Of a DNA stretch of 64,000 nucleotides, positions 42,463 to 52,331 are shown one piece after another. The notes under the pieces were generated by a model that was given only the letters and a program-made list of their open reading frames with translations, was not told the DNA's origin and made no database searches. Source of the stretch: Enoplosus armatus (lineage: Eukaryota > Chordata > Actinopteri > Centrarchiformes > Enoplosidae); contig NC_092181.1 in NCBI RefSeq assembly GCF_043641665.1, forward strand, positions 7,743,918 to 7,807,917, given 5' to 3'. Made by a program: the position numbers and the translations under genes. Position 1 is the stretch's first letter, and each line of letters opens with the position of its first letter.

Positions 42463-45400
42463 GAATGCAGGTAGGAGACTGAAATCCCCATTAATAAGGT
42501 GTTTTCATCCATCATATAATTTGCTTTTCATTTGCATTCATGAGGATGCTCACATCTGTTTTGAGAGAAAGCCACAGTGAAGAAGATCGCCACAGGTTGA
42601 TCACAGCATAATGAGTGAGTGCGCGAGTGGAAGCTGGCTGCCTTAAATAGAGAGGATTTGAGTGAAGCCTCCCATAATATGAAAATGTGCAGCAACTGGC
42701 TAGGTGCCACCTCCATGCATTAAATAAAGTGCACTTGTGTGCTCCACTGAGTGGGTTAACAAGGCACTCTCAAGTGAAGAATCAACATGCCCCAGAGAGA
42801 ACAAAGGCTCATTCAAATCCAAGCCTTTCCAAAAAGTCATAAACCTCTCAAATGGGAGAAAAGAAAGGGGGGAAGAAGAGCTCAGCACAATAAACCTCTC
42901 ACACGGTTGCGGTTGTATTTATAGGAAGCGAAATGGTTATACCTCATGTTTAAAAGTGACATTAGGAATATGTTTCTGCAGGACCACTGTCTTTGGAGTA
43001 ACAGTGGTCATCTTTTATCGGAAGAGCTTTTGTTCTACGCCTGCTCCGTGTTCTACATCTTGGATCCAAGCCACTATGTCCGGTTGGTGTACCCTTTTGT
43101 GCTGCCTCTTTTGTCCTTCATCACTAAATGGCGGCAAAATGCATCTTCGAGGTTGCATACTAAATGCATGTCAATCATAAAGCCATCCTGTGTGGCATCT
43201 AACCCTGCACCGTCGCATTGGATTTCACTTTGGATCTCAAGAGCCTGTTGTCTTCTGCACCTCTGTGGACTGCTGCAGTGACATTCTTGTTTGAGCTATC
43301 AGCACCATTTTCTCACACACAATGAAATGCCGGCTGATAGAGTAACAACTTGTCTTGATTGTTAATACTAATAGTGTACCAAGGCTGTCATTTCCTCTGG
43401 GGACCCACCTCCTCTGTATATTTAATCTATATTCATATTTACAGCTGATATTCTTCTGAAAAGATGTTAGAATCAGACATCAGCAGAGCCGCCACGACAC
43501 CTACAGCGGCCCAGGAAAGTCAACAGACGAATTGCATGCTTTGAAAATGATCTCACGTGACGAGAGGCATGAGGGGGGGGGAGACGAGACGAGAGACAAC
43601 AGTCTGAGAAACAAGTGAGTCAGAGAAAAGTAATTTTACATGGCGTGCTCTAAAAAGAGACGGCGAAATTATTATTTTCAAAGGCAGCCTTTCTTTTTAC
43701 TTGAAATGAGAAAAAAAATCCATTTATTTATTATTAGAGTCCTTATTATTTATAATCCCCCCTGTTCAGTGTGAAAAATAGACAATATAGTTGAAATATT
43801 ACTGAACTGAACTTTATTTGATTTGTCAGCCAATACATCACATCACAATGTACGAGGCCTTTGTCATGGAATACCATGATTTTGAGAAGGGTTAGTGCAT
43901 CAACACAACAGTTGTTGTTTTTTTTTATTCCATTGTGCCCTCCCAAGTTCTGAAATCAATCCTATTTCCTCCTCCTGTGCTTAAAGTACCACAAGTTAAA
44001 AAGTCTTTGTGTTTCTTGGTGATAAAAAAGCGTTAAAAACGGAGCAAGACTTATTTGTGTCGTAATTTAAGCACGTGTGATATTGTAAAATAAAACAATT
44101 TATCATATTTATGAAAAATGTATTTACTACTCTAAAATCTTAATTTATGACTTTTTGTCATATTTCTGGTGTGAAGTTTAATTAAAAAAAAAACCAATAT
44201 CCTAGTTACAATCACACCAACGGGTGATTCGCTAGATCGTGGATGGAGTTTGCCATAAAGCGTGACATCTTAACATGAGGGAGTTCTTTTAAAATTTCCA
44301 TTAAAAAAAAAAAAAAAGGAAGTTTTTCTTGCAGCGCAGGTCTTACTTTTAGTTGAGATCGCCAACTCACCAACATCTCACTGTCCAACTTCACTGAGAT
44401 ATGAGTCAACAGTGACACGGATCTCATTGTAAATGGAGCTTTAGATTTCATACGGAGTCAAATTGTTTGTGGCCCATTTTCTAACTTTTCTCATACTACT
44501 TATGTCCGATGTTTGAAAGCAACCATAGATGGATTTTAGGTCAGGCTCTAGTCTTTCCTGCAGAATTCACTCTCAAATCTGCATCCACGCAACCAGGTGA
44601 ACTTAGATAGCGAATGACGTTAGGCCTTTTTACAGGTTGACAAAGCACAAACATAGTTTCTATAAATATACTATAGTATACAAAGTGGCCATAAAGTGTC
44701 ATAAAACCTGCCTGGTGTTCAAAGGGTTAAGGTTGGCCGGGTTCACCAACACAGCTCTGCCTCCTTGACGCTGTTTGCCTCCACCCCCTGCTCCAGCTTG
44801 ACTGAAGAATTACTGTATTTGGTGCAATTTGATGGACTGCTGAACTGTGAATATGCTCCAGCCCCAGACAGCTGTCCTGCCCGGAGTGAAATGTGATGGA
44901 TGGGTGGGAGCACAAGGGGGACATATGGAAATGACCAGCATGAAGGGAGAGAGAAAATCTGTGGCGCCTTTGTTTCACTAACCCCTGACCACACGCAGGC
45001 ACTCTTGTTTTCTTTTTCTTTGACCGTTTCTGCCAGAAACTGGACAATGTCGGCTGTTCTGTTTCCCAGTTAATCAATATCCGTGTGCCCTAATTTCCTG
45101 CACCTAACTCCGACTAAAATTCATCTAGAAAATGTAACATTTCTCTTTGGAGTTCAGTGATATTGATCAAAATAACCGACGCCTGAACTCATTGGGATGC
45201 ATTTATCACGCCCGTAATGACACCCGCTCTGTCTCCGCAGCGGCGTCAGGTCACAGAGGCAAGCTGGGTGGTGCTCCGGTGACAGCGGCTAAATATCGGG
45301 ATTGACAAAGTGGATCACCATCCCAGACAGAGTGGCAGCTAAGCATAATTTCCCAATAACTCACCATATTCGGCGATGCCTTAGTCAGCAGAGGGCCTGC

Positions 45401-46512
45401 GGGCCATCAATCCAATCCGAGGAGATTGATCCACTGAGTGTGTTTGCATGTGACTGTGTGAAAGAAGGGGGGAGAGAGAGGAGAGCAGCGAGGGAGAGGG
45501 GGAAAAAAAGAGGGAGACATGTGACTGCGTACATAAGGTTGGCAGGATGTTGAGACAGCTTTGTGTGGTTTTATTGTGTGATAGCGCGTGTGTGAGCAAA
45601 CAAGTGTGTATTTGTGTGTGTGTGTGTGTGTCATGTGCATCCAAAAAGAGAGATGTGCCGGAACTGGTGGGTGTCAGGGGAGCCTTCAGCGGAGTCTTCA
45701 CATGCCAAGTTAAGGCTGAGGAGGTGACCGGAGGCTGCCGTGTGTGTTGGCTGTATGAAAGGTCACTGAGCTGCGTCAACCCCCCTGACAGACTCCTCGA
45801 ATGGAGCAGGCTAACAGCGCTGAAATGCAGTGGGACCGGACAGACACTCCTAAATATAACTCGTTTTCGCCAAACAAATCAAAGCCGTTCACAGAGGAGC
45901 CGGTTTTCTATGTAAATACAGTAGCAAATGACCTTGAAAAGGTCGCACTCGGAGACACACGGCTGCTGGTTTGCGGTGTCTAGATTTATCAGTGATGAAA
46001 AGAAAGAAAACGGCGCGCCTTGAGTCGCACATGAATGAACTAATGGACAATCAGGTGAAAAAGCACAGTTCTTCTTGAATGCCAATATTCATACTGGTTG
46101 AAATGTAATTTATGGCAAGCATTCTGAAAAGTGGGCGATACATTTAGACACGTCATTTTTTAATACCCAAACCGACAGAATGAGGATGTTTTATGGGTGC
46201 ACTCCAGCACAATGGATTATATTTTTATTTACAATGTGTAAAAGTTTTGAAGTATATTTCCGTTAATTCATATGCACAAGCCTGTCCAATATCTCTGTGA
46301 TGTGTGTTCATCAATAACTTCTGAGAAACTTCTAATAATTCTCTCGGTATGGTTTGTGGGCTGTGGAAAATTCCATTGCAGGATTTGTCAATGGGCACCC
46401 TGCCATTTTAATTTATCAAGTGTATTATGGATTGTGTAATATCTGCCCAGCTGGAACTATGGCAGGCTTGGGGTTTTTAGGGAATTACCTAATGATGTGC
46501 TGCTGCTACCTC
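42463..46512. other. Long non-coding stretch
   Basis: No gene recognised over 4 kb. The 42946-43281 plus frame (111 codons) and the 45547-45915 frame have no recognisable domain. The sequence at 43800-43850 (CTGAACTGAACTTTATTTGA) may be another LINE 3'-end remnant on the minus strand, but it is too short to assert. A (GT)n run sits at 45613-45631. 45060-45300 is complex sequence with a CTCTGTCTCCGCAG acceptor-like site. Confidence 0.5.
45613..45631. repeat. (TG)n microsatellite
   Basis: Perfect TG run of about 19 bases. Confidence 0.9.
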
Positions 46513-46710
46513 TGCTATATGGCCAAAAGTATGAGGGCACCTAAACACTACACCCTTATGTGTTTGTTGAACGTTTCATTCCAAAAAACATGGGTATTAA
46601 TATGCTGCTATAAGAGCCTCTCTTCTGCTGCTTTCCATAAGATTTTGGAACCTGGCTGCAGGGACTTGGCTCACAGTTGACGTGCCAATTCATCCCAAAG
46701 GTGATGGACA
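46513..46710 (-). mobile_element. Tc1-like transposon, 3' part
   Basis: TATATGGCCAAAAGTATGAG at 46516 resembles the terminus of a teleost Tc1-like element. ACACTACACCCTTATGTG, TTTCCATAAGATTTTGGAAC and CCAATTCATCCCAAAGGTG follow in consensus order. On the minus strand, 46681-46706 encodes HHLWDELAR, matching the segment right after the catalytic Glu in Tc1-like transposases (consensus EHLWDELER). Stops and frameshifts follow, so this is a pseudogene. Homology stops abruptly near 46710, where the LINE begins. Confidence 0.8.
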
Positions 46711-47476
46711 AGAATAATAGTAATAATTATACAGGTAAAAGTAAAACCATTGAGATAAATTAATAAATGAATGAAATAACACAATGTCCAGGAGATATAA
46801 AATCATACAAGTGTGCGCCCTTGAACATATGGGCTTAGAAGGTCAGAGACAGAGTGGATCTAATCCATTTAATGCTTTGTAAGTGATTAATATAATTTTA
46901 AACTGAAAGCAATGGCCAGCCAATGAAGGAAGGATGAAATTGGAGTAATGTGTTCTCATGGTTCCAGTTAAAAGCCGAGCCGCTGGACTTTGGACCAGTT
47001 GTCGACGATTTAGGGCTTTTTTACAGAATAAAAGTTAAAATAATCGAGACGGGATGAAATCAAGACATTCATAACTTTCACTCACATGAGGCAGACAGAA
47101 ATGGTTTGATTTTAGAGATGCTTTTCAACTGATAAAAACAAGACTGCATAACCCTTGTACCTTCGTTTTGAATCAGATTTGAATCAAAAATGATGAATTT
47201 CTTTCAGACAGGTTGGTAATGGTTGGCGTGAAGCCAGGTTTTCCATTAATTTCGACTGTCTGGCTGAGTGGGGCAAATATAATTATCTTGGTCTCATTCT
47301 TGTTAAGCTGGCGAAAGTTACAAAACATCCAACGCTTAATGTCATCAAAGCAGCCTTTTAGGGCATCGAAACTACAAGAATCAGTACGGTTGAAAGGAAG
47401 ATATAATTGTGTATCGTCTGCATAACAATGAAACAATATATTGTATCTACTAGTTATCTAATCAAGCAAATGTATG
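46711..47476 (-). mobile_element. 5'-truncated LINE inside Tc1-like transposon
   Basis: About 765 bases of a non-LTR retrotransposon on the minus strand. From its 5' side it encodes the YADD-bearing palm region (47173-47436), then in shifted frames CFYQL, ISSRLDYFN (about 47034-47060), PAARLLTGT (about 46959-46985) and an SLAGHCFQFKI segment, the C-terminal order of Rex1/L2-type fish LINEs. The 3' end is AT-rich with ATTATT units. Tc1 homology resumes on both sides, so this is an insertion. It is inactive: 5' truncated and frameshifted. Confidence 0.8.
47173..47436 (-). pseudogene. Reverse transcriptase fragment (LINE ORF2)
   Basis: An 87-codon open frame beginning FHCYADDTQLYLPF: residues 5-8 are YADD (codons at 47413-47424), motif C of the reverse-transcriptase palm, holding two of the catalytic aspartates. 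DIKRWMFCNFRQLNKNETKI follows, as in LINE RTs (DIKxWMxxNFLQLNxxKTE). The N-terminal palm and fingers and the endonuclease are absent because the element is 5' truncated. The frame ends at a stop, and homology continues downstream in other frames. Confidence 0.85.
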
Positions 47477-47650
47477 ACATTTTGTGCTTAGCGGCACTAT
47501 TATGTTGAAACAGGAAAGGGTCTTCCCCAAACTGTTGCTACAAAGTTGGAAGCCCACCATTGTTCCAAAGTAACCCCAGACCCAAACATGCCCCACACCA
47601 ATTGGACATAAAAATCTGTGGATGGGGGCATCTACATCATGGCAGGGTTA
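47477..47650 (-). mobile_element. Tc1-like transposon, internal part
   Basis: TATGTTGAAACAGGAAAGGG, TCTTCCCCAAACTGTTGCTA and CAAAGTTGGAAGCCCACCAT are near-consensus for the antisense of a Tc1-like transposase gene. The minus strand encodes FGEDPFLFQHNSAAKHK, matching the family's FGEGPFLFQHDCAPVHK block around the second catalytic Asp. Here that residue is Asn (codon 47499-47501). Upstream transposase sequence and the other terminus are not recognisable beyond about 47650. Confidence 0.75.
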
Positions 47651-47924
47651 ACCTGTTAGAGGGCTCTAGAGCATAGATTTGCAGTTGAGCCCCTATTGAA
47701 CCCCCATCCTCACCCACCACCGAATGCCCTCTGTGCATTGTGTATGTGCCCTATTCCCATGAAGTACAGTGCAAACAGCAGACTACATACAGCAGCAGCA
47801 TCATACGTCCAGTGATCCAGACCCAGAGACCAACCAATACTCCTTTGCTGAAATAGTACCCGGAGCCATGATCAAACACAACTTTATTTACGAAAAAGTT
47901 TAGAGCCATGCTAGCGCGAGGCTG
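47651..47924. other. Non-coding stretch, nothing recognised
   Basis: Complex sequence between the Tc1-like remnant and the next family D copy. The C-rich part at 47690-47730 has no recognised identity. Confidence 0.5.
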
Positions 47925-48185
47925 TACTTTGGCACAGCAGTGCTTTGACCAAACTGCCAACATCAGCATGCTAACATGCTCACAATGACAATGCTCACAC
48001 ACAAAGTGCAGTTGAGGCTGACGGGATTGTCTTTAGCTTTGCGGGTATTTGCTCATGAACTAAGGCATTGGACACATTTGGATGATTTAGCGAGATAGTG
48101 CAAAGTTGTTATAATTTGTTACAAGGGGAACATGAATATCGGTGCCGACTTTCATGACGATCCATCCTCAACAACCTCACAGTGT
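47925..48185 (+). mobile_element. Dispersed repeat family D, copy 3
   Basis: CCAACATCAGCATGCTAACA, TGCTCACAATGACAATGCTC, CACACAAAGTGCAGTTGAGG, CTGACGGGATTGTCTTTAGC, GGTATTTGCTCATGAACTAA and GGCATTGGACACATTTGGA occur in family order, then GGGGAACATGAATATCGGTG and CGATCCATCC. Only the first half-unit is retained. Confidence 0.7.
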
Positions 48186-49223
48186 AGCATATCTAAAGTG
48201 CGCATCCTCTGTGAACATGGCAGATGCGAATGGAGGTTATTTTGAAATTTGAGTGGCTATTGTGTTTCACAGGTTTTAAAAGGTTGTGTTTGACACACTG
48301 TAATGCCTGTATTGTGAAAGTTTTTTGTTTTTTTCATGTAATCTCTTACTGTTTGCTTTAGTTCTGAGAAATACAATCAGGAGGCACTGTAACGTTTTGT
48401 TCAATTTGCTGTTGCTATCGGACTGAAAAGCCAATATCCACGGAGATGCTTCTGTGCCATATAAGTGCACAGCAGCTTGATAGCATTATGTATTACATTG
48501 GTTGAATTACAACAATATTTGCTTTCATTTATTGTATATATGAATCACGAAGTGAATGAATAGATGAAAAAAAAATCCAACAGTGGATAAAAGCAGGTTA
48601 GATTTGATTACAAATGCACTCTGCAACATTGCAGAGTCGAGCAGTTTAAGCGCAGCGGCAAGTATCAGAAATGAAAGCCTAAATGAAGCATTGATTTTAG
48701 GGGGAATTGCAGCTCTGTTTCAGTTCATGGCAAGACAGAACACATTTCCAAACATGAGGTAAGTTTAAAAATGTGCACTTCTTAGCTTCCATGGTCCAGC
48801 AGCTTTGTTTAATTGATTTTCACAATGAACATAAATTCCTGTTTCCTCGGGTTTATAGGAAAACAAGCTGTGCTTCCTATCTCCTCTGTCATATAAAGAC
48901 ACGAGGATTCATGGCTCTGATTGTTTTTCTTCCCACTAGCTATATTAAATGTTTTGTTTGTTTTCTCCTGAACACATAGCTCTCTTGTGTTTACCATAAT
49001 TCAACAAGCGCCCCTTTGGGCTGACAGCCAGTATTTTAGCACTTATTTTAGTAGTTGAACATAAAATGCATGGAATGCGTGACAATATTTCTTTCTCTTT
49101 TTTTTTTTCGTAAAACAGACAGATATTTGTGTTTGGAGGCAGAGTTTGTCACCAGGCAAATTGTCAAAAATTGTGGTCTATGCATACAGTTTTTCTGGGT
49201 GCATTCACTGTTCATAGGCCTGC

Positions 49224-49273
<50 letters not shown>

Positions 49274-49929
49274 ATGAGGCTATTTCCACACTCGAGACGT
49301 AAGAACAGACTCTAAGTGCACTCACTCCAGGTCAACTTTTAAAAATGAATGATTTGCAACTTCACAAAGTCACATTCTGGTCATAACAACTTGCAAGACC
49401 CGAACCACGTTGGTTTAAAGTCCCGCTTGTGATTCTGCGAAACAACAACCACCACTACGTTTTTTGGATCAGCTGAGTGGACCTCCATCCCCACCTGCTT
49501 CCATTATCTGGCGATGGGCGACAAGGGAGGGTGTGATGCTGCACTTTAGCCGAGCTTTGTCTTTCCGAATTGGACTGGATCCGGAACAGCTGATGATAAC
49601 TAACTGCCGTCACTCATTGTCAGATGGCATACCATTTATTGTATTTGTCCTGGTAATGCATCAGTGGCAAGCCTTGCATTACCAATATGTCACCCTGTTT
49701 TTCACACAGCTGAGAGTGAGCAGCAGCACAAGAGACACAGTAATACTGATTTGTTATGAGCAAGGAGGTGGGCTGCCTTAGGAACAGTTTTCGTGTTTGA
49801 TGAGTAGTTTCCATGAGGATGGCCACAAGTTAATATACACTTTTCCTTGGTTGTATGCACACAAAAACACGTTATACGCAGTAATACACCTAACAACAAG
49901 TAATGTGCCTCGGAGTTTTAACAGTGTGG
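48186..49929. other. Non-coding stretch
   Basis: AT-rich complex sequence and a long (GT)n at 49226-49269. No gene recognised. Confidence 0.5.
49226..49269. repeat. (GT)n microsatellite
   Basis: Perfect GT run of about 44 bases. Confidence 0.95.
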
Positions 49930-50490
49930 CTGTATGGTTGGCAGTGTTGGTGGGTCGGTTGGTCCACCACTTTGGTCCAGACTGAAATATTCCATCATCT
50001 GTTGATGACGCAGACATTCATGGTTCCTACATGACGTACCCTTATGGCCCTAGCATCACCTCGAGGTTGCCGTTTGTGGATTTGGGTAAAAGGTCTCGTC
50101 AACTACTGGACGGATTGCCATGAAAATGCAGTACAGATGTATCTTAATGACCTGATCCTCTGACATTTCCTCTGGCGCCACCAGGAGGTTGGCATTTTTG
50201 GTTCAGAGTCACATGCATTCCGCAGCGAGTGTATGGATTTCTGTGAAAACCATTCCTCCAGGGCCATTATCAGGTAAAAAAAACGTTCATTTGTCCAAAC
50301 CTGCAAAGCTAATGGCGTTCCCATCATCCTCAGCTGCATTGTGTTTAGTGCCAATGAGCAAATCTGAGCATGCTAACGCGCTTAACTACGTCGACGAACA
50401 CGGTAAGCATTACCTGCCAATCATCAGCATGTTAAAATGATCATTGAGAGTGTTAGCATGCTGATGTTAGTATTTAGCTCGACACGCTGC
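49930..50490 (-). mobile_element. Dispersed repeat family D, copy 4
   Basis: The longest D copy, antisense. GGTCCACCACTTTGGTCCAG, CGGATTGCCATGAAAATGCA, GACCTGATCCTCTGACATTT, CTCTGGCGCCACCAGGAGG, CCTGCAAAGCTAATGGCGTT, GTGTTTAGTGCCAATGAGC and GAGTGTTAGCATGCTGATG occur in the reverse order of copy 1. Two GCCACCA/CACCTCGAGGTTG-type units show the internal duplication. No coding capacity. Confidence 0.75.
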
Positions 50491-50914
50491 AGCAGTCTCA
50501 CAGGGCTGTATACTCTTGTTTCAGACACTGTGCCAGTGACTGTCGGCATTTTCAGCAATCTAAGGTTGTGATGTAATGGTGCAGCACACCTGCCATGCAG
50601 GAAATTTCACATCAGCGCTTGTTGTTTGCACAATAAGAATGTTGAGAAGCGAATGCCAGCAGTAAATGCCTTTTTTTCTACTTGTTGAAGAAAAGCCACC
50701 GTTCATTTGATGGCGATTGTCATGGGCTTTCTTGCTCTCCATTTTCATTAGTCCGCCATAAACCCTCCTCTTTCCCCACTCGACTCCAAACCACACATCA
50801 GATTCAAAACACAAAACATATGAGTGGGGTGTGGTTGAATTACATTGCATTGCATAAGCCCCTAACCCATATTCATGAATAAATAAATACAGTAGGGAGC
50901 AGGCAGCGGCCTAG
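50491..50914. other. Non-coding stretch, nothing recognised
   Basis: Complex sequence with no supported gene or repeat. Confidence 0.5.
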
Positions 50915-51175
50915 TCGGGAAAAGGTGAGTCAAAAACTCAAATAAACACAGACACGAAACGCTGGGAAGTCGCTGGGCCGCTTGACACGGAGGACAAAGA
51001 CGAACTGGCGCAGGAGGAGGGGAGCACACAGACTAAATACAGCCAGGCGAGTGACGAATGAGGGCCAGGTGAAACTAAGCAGGGCGGGGCAGCTAATCAG
51101 GCTGGCGGGTGAAACGCACGAGGGCAGGAAGTGTCATGTCTGAAACGAGAGGAGAGGTAAGCGCTCCAAAACAAA
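50915..51175 (-). mobile_element. LTR-like retrotransposon fragment (tentative)
   Basis: On the minus strand: CATGACACTTCCTGCCCTCG, GTTTCACCCGCCAGCCTG, ATTAGCTGCCCCGCCC, a TATA-like CTGTATTTAGTCTGTGTGC, then CTGCGCCAGTTCGTCTTTG. This is the pattern I associate with fish gypsy-type LTRs, and it parallels 25262-25680 on the same strand. No internal gag-pol sequence is seen. Confidence 0.4.
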
Positions 51176-51599
51176 ACAGGAAATGTGCAACAACCTATCA
51201 CCTTTTTTCAGGTCCAAAGACAAAAACAGTGATACATCATATTCAGTTGAATCAAAGTGAAACACCACATCTGTTTCCACCTCCAACTCTGCACGCCGCT
51301 ATAAAAGGGCCAAATCCTTTTTAATTGACCACCAAAGCCATCACAGTCTGCAGCTAAGGTGCCAGATTTAATTGAGGAGAGATGTCAGCTTCGGGATTGG
51401 AAGACTCAACTCCAGTGGTCCTCGGAGTCCAGCGAGAGTCAGTGAAAGCCTTGAACTTTCAGACAGCGTGAAAAGAAATGAAGGCAGGCGATAGAGATAG
51501 GGGGGCAGGAAAATGGCCAAGAGGGGAAAGAGGGAGTAAAGAGGACAGAGAATGAGAAGGAGGACGGTCAGAGAAACGGCGGATAGATACTGTATCTAT

Positions 51600-51830
51600 T
51601 CAAGTGCCAGCGAGCAGACTCTATGCTGCTGAATTACACCTGATCCAAGAAGTGCAGACAGCTCCCTCCTCGGAGAGAGTTAGGGCCTATAATCTTCCGA
51701 GTTGATAATGAGAGCTCAACCTCAATGATACATCAGCCCAATGGAGAAACTTAACAGCAAAGGCATCATTCTTCATTGCAAAATCCTGACAGTTTTATTA
51801 CCTCGCTTTTCTGAGGATATTTATAGCGCG
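51600..51830. other. CNE-like block
   Basis: Complex sequence with CTGAATTACACC, GTTGATAATGAGAGC, CAATGATACATCAGC and TTTATTACCTCGC and no repeats. Candidate for comparative analysis only. Confidence 0.18.
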
Positions 51831-52001
51831 GCAATGCTGTTATAGACACAAAGAGAACAGCAGCCAAGAGAGCTGAGAGGTAAGGTTAATACTGTGCCAC
51901 ACGGTGAAGCTCCACTTTTAACATTTAGACTAAGCGCTGTGCAAAAGAGGAGCACGCCAAAAAAGAAATGCAGGTCTCTTTGCTTATACAACAACAACAA
52001 C

Positions 52002-52002
<1 letters not shown>

Positions 52003-52033
<31 letters not shown>
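52003..52033 (+). repeat. Poly-A tract, 31 nt
   Basis: Thirty-one A after a (CAA)n lead. It could be a retroposed tail, but no element or processed gene body is recognised upstream. Confidence 0.9.
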
Positions 52034-52037
<4 letters not shown>

Positions 52038-52295
52038 ATATAAAGCTTTGTTGGTGTTTTCAGAGTCATGAATAAAAATGGCTCCACATGCAGGAGCCAT
52101 ACATCTTATTTTGCATTCAAAAGGCTTTCTGTGATGCTGATCAATTTGGAAAAAAAAAGAAAGAAAAAAAAAGATCAAATAGATGCTCTGTTCCCACCTC
52201 TTTCTCCTTGAGCTCCCTCTCTATCTCTTTCCTCCTGTGGTGCAACAACAACAGCAGCAGAAGTAGCACAAGTATGATTTGCTAGGTGCTTTTTC

Positions 52296-52331
52296 GTGTG
52301 TGTGTGTGTGTGTGTGTGTGGGGGGGGGGGG
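52296..52331 (+). repeat. Compound (GT)n(G)n tract
   Basis: About 12 GT units pass into 12 G, the same compound structure as at 7270 and 8339. Confidence 0.95.

Noticed and set aside
43796..43870. CTGAACTGAACTTTATTTGA considered as a further LINE 3' end on the minus strand
   Set aside because: Only a short similarity to the TTTATT-type tails and no TCTGAT repeats; not enough to assert.
45225..45300. CTCTGTCTCCGCAG acceptor-like site followed by about 20 open codons
   Set aside because: Too short, unknown peptide, no donor or matching exon. Such sites occur by chance.
46354..46680. 108-codon plus-strand frame with a hydrophobic N-terminal half
   Set aside because: The second half is the antisense of the Tc1-like transposon; the first half has no recognisable domain.
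52003..52033. A31 considered as the tail of a processed pseudogene
   Set aside because: No recognisable coding or element sequence immediately upstream, and no target-site duplication that I could see.
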